A stretch of DNA of 32,617 bases, taken from Pseudomonadales bacterium (GTDB taxonomy: Bacteria; Pseudomonadota; Gammaproteobacteria; Pseudomonadales; Azotimanducaceae). The position numbers were made by a program, and so were the translations under genes. The first letter of the stretch is position 1. The number at the start of each line of letters is the position of its first letter. Under the pieces are notes generated by a model. The model was given only the letters and a program-made list of their open reading frames with translations, was not told the DNA's origin and did not search any database. This document shows, in pieces, positions 1-7,086 of the stretch. Location of the stretch: the NCBI GenBank assembly GCA_029248675.1, contig JAQWIX010000027.1, positions 1 to 32,617 on the forward strand, written 5' to 3'.

Positions 1-924
1 CAAGACCAGTAAAGCAATTAGCAAAATGACAGGTTTCGCGCCAAACCAGCGCTCAGCACCATGAGCCATTTGGCCGGTTGCCCCACCGATGAGTTGGAGC
101 AGGCACCAAATCCACCCAAAGTGCAGGAGCGTTAGTTCCAACTCCACCCAAACCCGTTGCATCAGCCAAATTGCCAGCATATTCACCAATGGCCAGAGAC
201 ATAGAGCACCCAGCAAACGCCGCATAAAGACCGACTGCTGCCATAAAGACAGCAGCACTGAACGCATGTTCGCCCACTCAGCCGCCACGCTGGTGAGGCT
301 AGCCTGCCGCCCCGGCGGTTCACGCAGCAGCAAAGAGGCGGCGAGCACCAGTAAACCGCAGCCGGTTTGTACCGCAATAACCAAGGCTATACCGTCAAAC
401 AACAGCAGCGCCGTGGCAGAAAGCGATGCCAACCCCTCGGCGGCCATGCCAATGACAAATAAGTTGCGAACCGCACGATTCGTTCGCTGGGGTTGTTCTT
501 TGTGCAAGGCCTTCTCGGAATCGTAAAGCAGGGCCAGATCCGCCCCGGACAACAGGGAAGACCCCAGCCCCATCAGCACTTCAAAGACGACGAGGCCGGC
601 AAAGTCCTCGACAAGGAGCAGGAGTATCCAGCCAGCAGACCAGAACACACCACCCAAGCGCAGTACGGCTACTCGACCAAAACGGTCAGCTAGGTAGCCC
701 GACGGCAGTTCCATAGCCAAGATGACCACGGCATAAACGGACTCCAGCAAGAAGATCTCTCGTAGATCCTGACCGTAAAACGCAAAAAACGGCACGAGAA
801 TCGGCGCAATCAACATAAAGCGTTGAGCAGCCCTCAAGCAAAGCACCAGGCGCAGGTTGCGCCGCAAGGCACTTTTGGGAAAAGTCGTTTCGATCGGTTT
901 TATTAGTGAAGGAAGATTGTTCAT
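1..924 (-). CDS. MFS transporter, partial (C-terminus beyond left edge)
   Basis: An open frame of 308 codons starts at the ATG at 924 and runs off the left edge without a stop. The protein is very hydrophobic. After a short charged N-terminus it has about seven or eight possible membrane segments in the visible part. The loop after the second segment carries the major facilitator motif A (GYLADRFGR, residues about 76-84). The following LxxGxxSSLLSGAD-type region also fits MFS drug/metabolite antiporters. The substrate cannot be read from sequence. The family is about 400 residues long, so roughly a quarter is missing. The gene lies downstream of the small gene at 1032-1199 but is separated from it by a good terminator, so it probably has its own promoter. 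Shorter frames on both strands here are shadows of this one. Confidence 0.85.
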   Translation of the reverse strand, partial: MNNLPSLIKPIETTFPKSALRRNLRLVLCLRAAQRFMLIAPILVPFFAFYGQDLREIFLLESVYAVVILAMELPSGYLADRFGRVAVLRLGGVFWSAGWILLLLVEDFAGLVVFEVLMGLGSSLLSGADLALLYDSEKALHKEQPQRTNRAVRNLFVIGMAAEGLASLSATALLLFDGIALVIAVQTGCGLLVLAASLLLREPPGRQASLTSVAAEWANMRSVLLSLWQQSVFMRRLLGALCLWPLVNMLAIWLMQRVWVELELTLLHFGWIWCLLQLIGGATGQMAHGAERWFGAKPVILLIALLVL

Positions 925-974
925 TGTGGATCCTTGTCACTTGGCCCTTACAGGCGGTCTTGGACCCAAAAAGC

Positions 975-1007
975 AAAAAACCCGAAGGCTTTCGCTCTTC
1001 GGGTTTT
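975..1007 (-). terminator. Rho-independent terminator after the small gene
   Basis: The arms CCCGAAG (981-987) and CTTCGGG (997-1003) pair around a 9-nt loop. They are flanked by six A (975-980) on one side and four T (1004-1007) on the other. Read leftward, the transcript ends in the stem followed by a run of six U, a textbook intrinsic terminator. It lies about 28 bases after the stop codon of the gene at 1032-1199 and about 50 bases before the start of the MFS gene. It could act in both directions, but no rightward gene ends here. Confidence 0.8.
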
Positions 1008-1031
1008 GCATTGGTTTACTAAATCAATGCT

Positions 1032-1199
1032 TTAACCATCCGAGCTTCCCGCACAGGTCACGGCGTCAAAATGGGTTGGTATGTAAACGGCAGCCACATA
1101 ACGAGCAACCAAGTAGCCAGCGGACACGGGCGCACACCACTGGCCCGCCATGCCCAGCGGTTTATCGCTTACAAAAATTAACGTCGTGTGATCTTTCAT
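1032..1199 (-). CDS. Small hypothetical protein, 55 aa
   Basis: I do not recognise this protein. The frame begins at the ATG at 1199 (MKDHTTLIFVSDKP...) and ends at a TAA at 1032-1034. An in-frame TGA just upstream makes this the only ATG start. A GAGA element sits about 7 bases before the ATG. The product has a short polar N-terminus, a mildly hydrophobic central stretch (about residues 24-41, rich in V, A and Y), two cysteines (22 and 49) and a polar tail. There is no clear signal peptide. The case for a real gene is the strong terminator just after the stop, the free-standing position between two transporter genes, and codons similar to neighbouring genes. Against it: no recognised family, and a frame this length can occur by chance. 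A terminated small RNA is the main alternative. Confidence 0.5.
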   Translation of the reverse strand: MKDHTTLIFVSDKPLGMAGQWCAPVSAGYLVARYVAAVYIPTHFDAVTCAGSSDG

Positions 1200-1307
1200 C
1201 TGCGTCTCATTTGGGTATCAAACCCATTAGTTAACTCACAGGAGACCGGCCTCGGATCCCGTGGAGCGCATAACTTAACCAGAAGTTTGAGTAAGAACAT
1301 GGATCCC

Positions 1308-1341
1308 AGACCAACGGTCTGCAAAAGAAGACAAGCGGTCT
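1308..1341. repeat. Paired 13-bp operator-like repeats, 21 bp apart
   Basis: Two near-identical 13-mers occur at 1308-1320 (AGACCAACGGTCT) and 1329-1341 (AGACAAGCGGTCT). They differ at two positions, and each is a partial dyad with AGAC and GTCT ends. Start-to-start distance is 21 bp, two helical turns, so bound proteins would sit on the same DNA face. They lie about 110 bp upstream of the small gene start at 1199 and about 140 bp beyond the end of the YhhQ gene. The rest of 1200-1478 shows no convincing gene on either strand. Confidence 0.4.
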
Positions 1342-1460
1342 ATGCTTGCAACGTGAATGTTGGGTGCTCAACAGGAAGGTGTGCTGCGAAAAAACCGTGT
1401 CCATTGGACTGGCCATAGCCATGCCACTGCCGCGTTTGGCCTATTAAGGGAAGAGTGGGA

Positions 1461-1485
1461 GGAATAGCGAAAAGCTCGCTACTCC
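1461..1485 (-). terminator. Hairpin overlapping the YhhQ stop codon
   Basis: The arms GGAATAGCGA (1461-1470) and TCGCTACTCC (1476-1485) form a 10-bp stem, with one G-U pair in the leftward RNA, around a 5-nt loop. It overlaps the stop codon of the leftward YhhQ-like gene. No U-run follows, so it may be a weak or Rho-assisted terminator, or an RNA-stabilising 3' hairpin. Confidence 0.35.
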
Positions 1486-2237
1486 GTCGCCTCTTGATTT
1501 TCCGTCAGCCCCAACCAAGGCCTGAGATAGTGCACGGCCACATAAATTGGCCCAGTATCCAGGGCCGCTACGACGAGTTTGAACACATAGCCTGAGGCAA
1601 TGAACACCATAAGCTGTGGCCAGATGGGCTCGTCGGCATTTACCGGCAACGCGGCGGCATAGAAGTGTGTGACCAGAATCACCGCCGTGGTATCAACGAT
1701 TTGGCTGACCATGGTAGAGGCGTTATTTCGCAACCACAGGTGTTTGCCATTGGTCAGACGCTTCCAGAAATGAAAGAGGCGCACGTCGCAGAGTTGAGCG
1801 GCAAGATAGGCCACCATGGACGCGGCGACAGCGCCAAAGGCCAGTTCGCGGATTTCGAAAAATGTAGGTTCTCGTCCAGCCGCATCCAGCAAGGGCTGAC
1901 CATTGGCATCCAAATCAAAGCCCGGCAGCACCCCGCCCAACCAAAGTAAAAAGATGACCCAGGCGTTAAGAAGCACGCCCATCCAGACCATGTCCCTGGC
2001 CTTCTTCTCCCCATACAACTCACTGATCAAATCGGTGCAGATAAAGGTCACGGGATAGGGCAGCACGCCGATGGCTACAACCATGGGAATGTTGAAGCCG
2101 AACACTTCGAAGGACAGATCAAGGAACCGGCTGATACCCAAAATATTGAGCATGGCCAGAGTGCCAAGAAACATTCCAGACAAAATCAAAAATAGCCGCT
2201 GACGTCGCTTTTCGTAGACTTGTGCAGTGACAGTCAT
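1479..2237 (-). CDS. yhhQ: YhhQ/VUT-family queuosine precursor transporter
   Basis: This 252-residue inner-membrane protein has about six hydrophobic segments and the arrangement of the VUT/YhhQ family (DUF165). The N-terminal LNILGISRFLDL region is followed by the conserved segment LPYPVTFICTDLISELYGEK at about residues 58-77. The D, E, G and K residues of that segment are a family hallmark. E. coli YhhQ imports queuosine precursors (preQ0/preQ1) used for tRNA wobble-base modification. Transport specificity here follows from family membership only. The ATG at 2237 has GGGAA upstream. The gene follows the D-2-hydroxyacid dehydrogenase gene by 53 bases, with a strong hairpin in the gap. No preQ1 aptamer consensus was recognised there. 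Confidence 0.85.
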   Translation of the reverse strand: MTVTAQVYEKRRQRLFLILSGMFLGTLAMLNILGISRFLDLSFEVFGFNIPMVVAIGVLPYPVTFICTDLISELYGEKKARDMVWMGVLLNAWVIFLLWLGGVLPGFDLDANGQPLLDAAGREPTFFEIRELAFGAVAASMVAYLAAQLCDVRLFHFWKRLTNGKHLWLRNNASTMVSQIVDTTAVILVTHFYAAALPVNADEPIWPQLMVFIASGYVFKLVVAALDTGPIYVAVHYLRPWLGLTENQEATE

Positions 2238-2252
2238 GGTGGATTCCCTTTT

Positions 2253-2276
2253 ACGGGCTGATGGGTCTCAGCCCGT
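2253..2276 (-). promoter_or_regulatory. Strong hairpin in the leader of the YhhQ gene
   Basis: The arms ACGGGCTGA (2253-2261) and TCAGCCCGT (2268-2276) form a perfect 9-bp stem with a 6-nt loop, between the stop of the dehydrogenase (2291) and the YhhQ start (2237). In the leftward RNA it ends five bases before the GGGAA ribosome-binding region. There is no U-run on that strand, so it looks less like an intrinsic terminator than a processing, stability or translation-control element. Confidence 0.4.
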
Positions 2277-2290
2277 TTCTGCTCCCAGCG

Positions 2291-3298
2291 TTAACGAGGG
2301 TTACTCAGCCACTGTTGATTTACGCAGTTGTCCAAACCACCACTGCCTAGGTACTTGACGATGACCTCGCCGCCCTTGAAGCGCATGTCGTGGACACTCT
2401 CCGGGGTGTAAAAAGCCGAGTGCGGCGTGATCAACAGACGATGATCAATCCATTCTTCGTCTGCGGCCCAAGCCTTGATCAACGGATGATCGGGATTAGC
2501 CGGCTCTTCTGGCAACACATCCAGACCCACTGCCTGAACGTGATCCGCGCGCAGGGCTTCGTACAAACCGTCTAGGTCAATGATGGGCCCCCGGGCGGTA
2601 TTCACAAGAATCAGACCGGGTTTGGAATGAGACAATACCTCGGCGTTGATGAGCTTTTGCGTAGCCGCCGACAGCGGCAGATGCAGACTGACCACATCGC
2701 ACTGCCCGAAAAGCTCTTCCAAAGAATGAACCCGGCGGATGCCTACGGCCAGCTCTGCGCCATTTTCTCGATAGGGGTCGTACATGACCACATCCATGCC
2801 AAAGGCTTTGGCCCGCAGTGCCGCGGCAGTACCAATGCGGCCGAGACCGACAATGCCAAAGGTGCAAGCAGACAGTCGTTTACCAAATGGGTTCAAAGCG
2901 GGACGCCACAGACCGCGAGGGTCTTGCTTCAACTCTCTCGTATGAAAGGTAATCCCCTTCATCAACGACAACATCAAGGCCATGGCGTGATCCGCCACCT
3001 CTTGGGTACCGTAATCGGGCACGTTGCACAGAGGGATGCCCATCTCAGCCCAAGCCTTGCCATCAATGTTGTCGAAACCGACTTTGGGCGTCACAAAAAT
3101 TCGGCACTTAGTCATTTTCTGACGATATTCTTCGGGAATGTCGTTCACGCTGACCACCGCGTCGCAGTTTGCCCATTGGTCATCGGTAACATCGGTGTAA
3201 CGTTCGCAAAATTCGGCGCTGTGACCAGCCACACTGGACTCTTCGATATGACGTCCGTCAGGCCAACGCATTGCAGGCCATAAAATTCGATAGCTCAT
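2291..3298 (-). CDS. D-2-hydroxyacid dehydrogenase (CtBP-like)
   Basis: This 335-residue cytoplasmic NAD(H)-dependent dehydrogenase should interconvert a 2-oxoacid and a D-2-hydroxyacid. The nucleotide-binding motif GLGRIG is at about 151-156, with an acidic residue at the end of strand two (YDPY). The catalytic triad is visible: Arg236 in NTARGPIID, Glu265 in LPEEP and His293 in TPHSAFYTPES. The HSAFYTPES form resembles the C-terminal-binding-protein branch rather than SerA or D-lactate dehydrogenase. There is no ACT domain. The ATG at 3298 is preceded by GAGGGAAG. The gene follows the LLM oxidoreductase by 144 bases and precedes YhhQ by 53. The exact substrate is not evident. Confidence 0.9.
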   Translation of the reverse strand: MSYRILWPAMRWPDGRHIEESSVAGHSAEFCERYTDVTDDQWANCDAVVSVNDIPEEYRQKMTKCRIFVTPKVGFDNIDGKAWAEMGIPLCNVPDYGTQEVADHAMALMLSLMKGITFHTRELKQDPRGLWRPALNPFGKRLSACTFGIVGLGRIGTAAALRAKAFGMDVVMYDPYRENGAELAVGIRRVHSLEELFGQCDVVSLHLPLSAATQKLINAEVLSHSKPGLILVNTARGPIIDLDGLYEALRADHVQAVGLDVLPEEPANPDHPLIKAWAADEEWIDHRLLITPHSAFYTPESVHDMRFKGGEVIVKYLGSGGLDNCVNQQWLSNPR

Positions 3299-3442
3299 AG
3301 TTCTTCCCTCTGATAATGCTCGAGCTGAGCCGAGTCCCTCAATGGTACGTTTTCGTCACTCGTTTTTCGCCGACTTTTTTGGTGACTATTTCGGCGTTTC
3401 AGCTCCCCAGACGACTCTAGGGGCACGAAGCTCAATAAGATG

Positions 3443-4375
3443 CTACTTGCCCAGCACAGACTCTGCCAGCAACGCGACGCTGTTTCGCAACTGCGCATCG
3501 GGCAAACCAGATAAGCGCAGTCGGGTGACGACCATATGAGTCATACCCAACGTTTCTTGATAACGCTGAATACCGTCCCGAACAAAGGCCGGATCGCCGA
3601 TCAAGGTCCAGTCATCCAGAGTTTCACCGGGCTGTAGCCGAGAATTCTCCGATTCTTGTTCAAGACGTTGACGCAACTGAGCGACCTCAGCAGCGTCACG
3701 GCTGACATAGACCGTACGCATCAGCGGAACAATCCCAGCGGGCTTCACACCTTCCGTTACCGACGCCTGACGGTGTTGGGCGTAGTTATCTGCCAGAGTT
3801 TTAAGGCTTTCCATAGGAGATGAAAGATAAGGCAACCCCATGCGACCGGCTTGGGCCAAAGCCTTAGGCCCAAAGGCCGCCACCCAGATTGGCGGATGCG
3901 GCCGCTGCACGGGTCGAGGATGCACCATTACAGCATGCTCGGGGTCGCCATCCAGAGAGATCGCCTCACCAGACCACGCCTTCTGCATTAGATCCAAAGT
4001 CCAGGCAAAGATCCGCCGTTTTTCTGCAACGGGCACATGGAAAGCACGCAACATCTCCGGGGCGTAGCCTCGCCCAACCCCCAACAGCACGCGGCCGCCG
4101 CTGAGTTGATCCAACACGGCTACTTGTTCGGCGGCCTGCAGCGGATTGCGCAGGGTTAACAAGTACGATGTGGTGGCCAACTGAATACTGCTGGTTGAGG
4201 TTGCTGCGCTGGCGAGCAACATCAGCGGATCCGGCAATGCACCGTCACCAAAGTGGTTTTCTGGTAGCCAGAAAGATTGATAGCCATTGGCCTCAGCAAA
4301 GGCCGCCTGATCGCCAATGCTCGCCGCTGTAGGGGGATTGAGATGCCACGGGGTAATGCCTAAATGTAGCGTCAC
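3443..4375 (-). CDS. LLM-class flavin-dependent oxidoreductase
   Basis: This 310-residue luciferase-like TIM-barrel protein would use FMN or F420 to oxidise an unknown substrate. It opens with LHLGITPWH, then NGYQSFWLPENHFG at about 31-44, the LATTSYLLTLRNPLQAAEQVAVLDQLSGGR block at about 67-95, and GVGRGY at 99-104, all typical of the bacterial luciferase-like family. The open frame reaches 4519, but the extra 48 residues are basic, unlike the family, and lie inside the upstream gene. I therefore start at the GTG at 4375, whose GTGA overlaps the TGA stop of the preceding gene (4372-4374). That overlap implies translational coupling. The closest single-domain relatives are usually annotated as alkane monooxygenase-like or F420-type; neither can be assigned here. 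Confidence 0.87.
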   Translation of the reverse strand: MTLHLGITPWHLNPPTAASIGDQAAFAEANGYQSFWLPENHFGDGALPDPLMLLASAATSTSSIQLATTSYLLTLRNPLQAAEQVAVLDQLSGGRVLLGVGRGYAPEMLRAFHVPVAEKRRIFAWTLDLMQKAWSGEAISLDGDPEHAVMVHPRPVQRPHPPIWVAAFGPKALAQAGRMGLPYLSSPMESLKTLADNYAQHRQASVTEGVKPAGIVPLMRTVYVSRDAAEVAQLRQRLEQESENSRLQPGETLDDWTLIGDPAFVRDGIQRYQETLGMTHMVVTRLRLSGLPDAQLRNSVALLAESVLGK

Positions 4376-5310
4376 AGAATGTCTCGCCGCTGGACGATTA
4401 ACATGGCCACCATGGTGGCCTCTACAGCGCTTAAGTGCCGGGCAAAAGCGAAGTCTTGATAGAGCGGATCGTCTTTTAGCAGGATGCAGCGTATCGCCTC
4501 CTTGCCTGTACCTCCGCAACGAAATTCAACGCGGTCACCAAAGTTATTTCCAGCAACACCGTATTCGCCAAAAGCGTTGCCAGAAGCTTCGTTTTCGTCT
4601 GATTGAGCTGGCTGCCAAAATGCCGTCCACTCAGCGGGCATTCCGCTAATTTCGCTGCTGACCGCGACAATCGTCTGACGGGCACTTAAAAAAAGCAGCT
4701 GAGATAACGCCTCATCTACATCTGCTCCGGCGATATCCTGAACTTGGACCAGCACCGATTGGCACAGACTATCACCGCTGGCCTCCAAACGCTGGGCATC
4801 CACTGGGTATCGATCAAAGGGGTCTTGGAGGGAAAAGGACCACCAGCGTCCGGTGTACACCGGCACCACCCGAGACGGCGTTGACACATCCTGAATGTGG
4901 CTGATCAAGGAACCCAGAGCCTCTAAGCGCTGTCGCTGATGAGACTCGACAACCAATTGACTGGTCAGATCATGGAACCGCGAATTGAACCGCGTGTCGA
5001 ACATTCCCCAAACGGCTTCACTGTCATTCTGGGTTAAATCGAGATAATTCCAACGAAACATGCGGCCGAAGAATGAACCCTTGGCGCGAGCGGCGTTTGC
5101 TCGAACCACATAACGCATATCAAGAGTCGACAGAGGATTTATTGCCATGGACGAATCGGCTTCTTGCCAATAGGGCAGGCATCGGCTGATTTGCTTAGCC
5201 GACAAAAATGTTAGCTGCTGGTGCAGTTCCGGCTGATACGCCTGGGTAGGGCTGCTAGCCAGCAACGCAGCAATAAGGAGGACGCTCCTCAAGGGCATGC
5301 ACTTCTTCAT
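4372..5310 (-). CDS. Secreted zinc phospholipase C/S1-P1 nuclease-like protein
   Basis: This 312-residue protein begins with a Sec-type signal peptide (KKCMPLRS then LLIAALLASSPTQA, cleavage probably after Ala24). The mature part starts AYQPELHQQLT, and a second segment near 133-150 reads LGSLISHIQDVSTPSRVVPV, followed by DPFDRY. This resembles bacterial proteins related to zinc-dependent phospholipase C, where an N-terminal His and an HxxQD...P-H motif bind zinc. His30, His138 and Asp141 are in place, but the second His of the motif is replaced by Arg147, so zinc binding or activity may be altered. The assignment is tentative. If the ATG at 5310 is right, it overlaps the end of folK by 56 bases; an ATG at 5298 is an alternative. 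Its stop overlaps the GTG of the LLM gene. Confidence 0.6.
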   Translation of the reverse strand: MKKCMPLRSVLLIAALLASSPTQAYQPELHQQLTFLSAKQISRCLPYWQEADSSMAINPLSTLDMRYVVRANAARAKGSFFGRMFRWNYLDLTQNDSEAVWGMFDTRFNSRFHDLTSQLVVESHQRQRLEALGSLISHIQDVSTPSRVVPVYTGRWWSFSLQDPFDRYPVDAQRLEASGDSLCQSVLVQVQDIAGADVDEALSQLLFLSARQTIVAVSSEISGMPAEWTAFWQPAQSDENEASGNAFGEYGVAGNNFGDRVEFRCGGTGKEAIRCILLKDDPLYQDFAFARHLSAVEATMVAMLIVQRRDIL

Positions 5311-5776
5311 CTGTTTTCAGCTCATCTAGTAGGCAGGCTATGGTCTTTCCCAAACCGGGCCAAATCACCTCGGGAACCAGTTGCACGGCAGGTTTAAGGA
5401 CAAACAGGCGATCTACCGCTCGAGGGTGCGGCAGGGTAAAGACGTCACTTTCTCGGACCTCGTCATCGAACAACAATAAATCCAAATCCAACTCCCGGGG
5501 GGCGTTACGCTGGTATTTTTCTGCGCGGCCAAATTCTCGTTCAATGGCCTTGAGTTCTTGCAGCAGCGCTTCCGGCGCCAGATCCGCCTTTGCTTCAAAG
5601 GTCACCGCAGCATTAACAAAGTCACCGGATCCGGGCGGACAATTGACCGGCGACGTGCGAAACATTTGGGACGCTCGCAAACTGCTTGGCTGGGCGAAAG
5701 TCACCAGTGCCTCGATAGCTGCGACAACGATGTCTGTGGATTCTCCCTGATTGGATCCCAGCCCAACTAATACCAT
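5255..5776 (-). CDS. folK: 2-amino-4-hydroxy-6-hydroxymethyldihydropteridine pyrophosphokinase
   Basis: FolK (HPPK) transfers pyrophosphate from ATP to 6-hydroxymethyl-7,8-dihydropterin in folate synthesis. The 173-residue product opens with VLVGLGSNQGE and carries the signature RNAPRELDLDLLLFDD at about 90-105. Asp97 and Asp99 are the expected magnesium ligands, and LPHPR lies at 115-119 before a leucine-rich C-terminal helix. Length suits the family (about 160-180). The ATG at 5776 is nested in TAATG. In E. coli folK sits beside panB and panC; here the pan genes are about 5 kb away. It appears to be the first gene of the leftward folK, PLC-like, LLM, dehydrogenase run. Confidence 0.95.
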   Translation of the reverse strand: MVLVGLGSNQGESTDIVVAAIEALVTFAQPSSLRASQMFRTSPVNCPPGSGDFVNAAVTFEAKADLAPEALLQELKAIEREFGRAEKYQRNAPRELDLDLLLFDDEVRESDVFTLPHPRAVDRLFVLKPAVQLVPEVIWPGLGKTIACLLDELKTDEEVHALEERPPYCCVAG

Positions 5777-5917
5777 TACCCAAACCGTCCTTGTTTACGA
5801 GAGATTATGCCTAAGGCCCATGGTAGCACTGTGAAAAGCGTGGGGGTTAAATTCCGCGACCAACCTGCGCCCGTGCCAATGTGATCCGGTAGTAATCCCA
5901 GTCCGCGTTTGGCACCA

Positions 5918-5930
5918 TCGACAATGTCGA
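5918..5930. promoter_or_regulatory. 13-bp dyad upstream of the alcohol dehydrogenase
   Basis: TCGACAATGTCGA is a perfect dyad (6+1+6) centred about 54 bp before the ATG of the rightward alcohol dehydrogenase at 5978. It lies in the 201-bp divergent gap with folK, where an operator would be expected. No matching -35/-10 pair was convincing. Confidence 0.3.
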
Positions 5931-5977
5931 GCCAACACTGCGGCTCGGGCATTTGAACAAGCAACGAGGGGAAACAG

Positions 5978-7063
5978 ATGAAAGCAGCCGTTCTCAGAGA
6001 GATCAACAAACCGTTAGAAATTGAAGACGTTCAGCATGGTAAGCCCGGGCCACGCGAGGTTTTGATCCGCACCGCCGCCGCTGGTGTTTGCCACTCTGAC
6101 CTACACTTCCAAGACGGCTCCTACCCCTACATGTTACCGGCCATTCTCGGACATGAATCCGCCGGCATCGTTGAAGCCGTGGGTTCAGACGTGACCTACG
6201 TGAAACCCGGCGACCACGTCATTACCTGCTTATCGGCCTTCTGCGGCCATTGCGAGCCGTGTCTCACCGGCCGCATGTCCTTGTGCAGCGAGCCAGAGCT
6301 TCAGCGCGGCGAGGACGAACCCAGTCGATTAGCCAAAGGCGATGAAAAAATCGCCCAGTTCCTCAACCTTTCTTCGTTTGCCGAGTACATGCTGGTGCAT
6401 GAGCACACAGTGGCCAAAATCCGTGAAGACATGCCCTTGGACATAGCCGCTTTGATTGGCTGTGGCGTCACCACCGGCGTTGGCGCAGTCATACACACGG
6501 CCAAGGTAGAAGCAGGCAGTACCGTCGCCGTCATCGGCTGTGGTGGCGTCGGCCTATCGGCGGTCAACGGCGCCGCTCTAGCTGGAGCCTCCCGCATCAT
6601 CGCCGTGGACATGGTGCCCAGTAAACTAGAACTGGCGCGGAAGTTTGGTGCGACAGATGTGGTCAATGCCTCAGAGTGTGACCCGGTGGAAGCCATCCGC
6701 GAGCTGACATCCGGCGGCGTACATTACTCCTTCGAGGCCATTGGTTTGGCGGCAACGGCGCAACAAGCGTTCAAGATGCTCCGCTTTGGCGGTACCGCCA
6801 CCATCATCGGGATGATTCCAGTGGGCACCATGGTGGAGTTACATGGGCCTGAGTTTTTGATGGAGCGAAAAATGCAAGGATCCAACATGGGTTCAAATCG
6901 CTTCCGGGTCGATATGCCACGCTTTGTTGAACTCTATCTACAGGGACGGCTGCATTTAGACGATTTGATCTCCAAGCGCATTCGGCTGGAGGATATCAAC
7001 AAAGGCATGGATGACCTACGCACAGGCGAGGTGGCTCGTAGCGTTATCATGTTCGATCAGTAG
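5978..7063 (+). CDS. Zinc-dependent alcohol dehydrogenase
   Basis: This 361-residue medium-chain NAD(P)-dependent dehydrogenase oxidises an alcohol or reduces an aldehyde in the cytoplasm. The catalytic zinc ligands are Cys38, His59-Glu60 (GHE) and Cys162. The structural zinc site is Cys89, Cys92, Cys95 and Cys103 (CGHCEPC...SLC). The Rossmann motif GCGGVG lies at 187-192, followed by an Asp (AVDM) that favours NAD over NADP. The spacing of the structural lobe and the IxMFDQ end resemble class III/mycothiol-type and NDMA-type ADHs. The ATG at 5978 has GAGGGG eight bases upstream. It is a single rightward gene facing the HtrA gene. The specific alcohol is unknown. Confidence 0.92.
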   Translation: MKAAVLREINKPLEIEDVQHGKPGPREVLIRTAAAGVCHSDLHFQDGSYPYMLPAILGHESAGIVEAVGSDVTYVKPGDHVITCLSAFCGHCEPCLTGRMSLCSEPELQRGEDEPSRLAKGDEKIAQFLNLSSFAEYMLVHEHTVAKIREDMPLDIAALIGCGVTTGVGAVIHTAKVEAGSTVAVIGCGGVGLSAVNGAALAGASRIIAVDMVPSKLELARKFGATDVVNASECDPVEAIRELTSGGVHYSFEAIGLAATAQQAFKMLRFGGTATIIGMIPVGTMVELHGPEFLMERKMQGSNMGSNRFRVDMPRFVELYLQGRLHLDDLISKRIRLEDINKGMDDLRTGEVARSVIMFDQ

Positions 7064-7086
7064 CCCCAGATTAGTGGGATAACTAC

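Noticed and set aside
1201-1225. A T-arm-like stem (TGGG/CCCA with a 7-nt loop) suggesting a tRNA.
   Set aside because: The loop lacks the TTC-A pattern and no acceptor or anticodon arms fit around it.
857-1234. A 125-codon rightward frame across the left intergenic region.
   Set aside because: It runs through the MFS gene start and the terminator, is rich in H, R and P as antisense frames are, and has no recognisable domain.
1188-1422. Overlapping 76- and 63-codon frames on opposite strands in the gap before YhhQ.
   Set aside because: Composition is atypical, no ribosome-binding site or homology is evident, and they cover the paired operator-like repeats.
2221-2290. A possible preQ1 riboswitch before YhhQ.
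   Set aside because: The hairpin lacks the conserved preQ1-I loop and A-rich tail as I know them; recorded only as a hairpin.
3443-4519. The longer start of the LLM oxidoreductase.
   Set aside because: The extra residues lie in the preceding gene and are unlike the family; the GTGA overlap at 4372-4375 gives a better start.
5776-5952. A 58-codon leftward frame (MPEPQCWLDIVDG...) whose TAA shares a base with the folK ATG (TAATG).
   Set aside because: The stop/start overlap is suggestive, but there is no ribosome-binding site before its ATG, no recognisable family, and it covers the alcohol dehydrogenase promoter region. Treated as chance.
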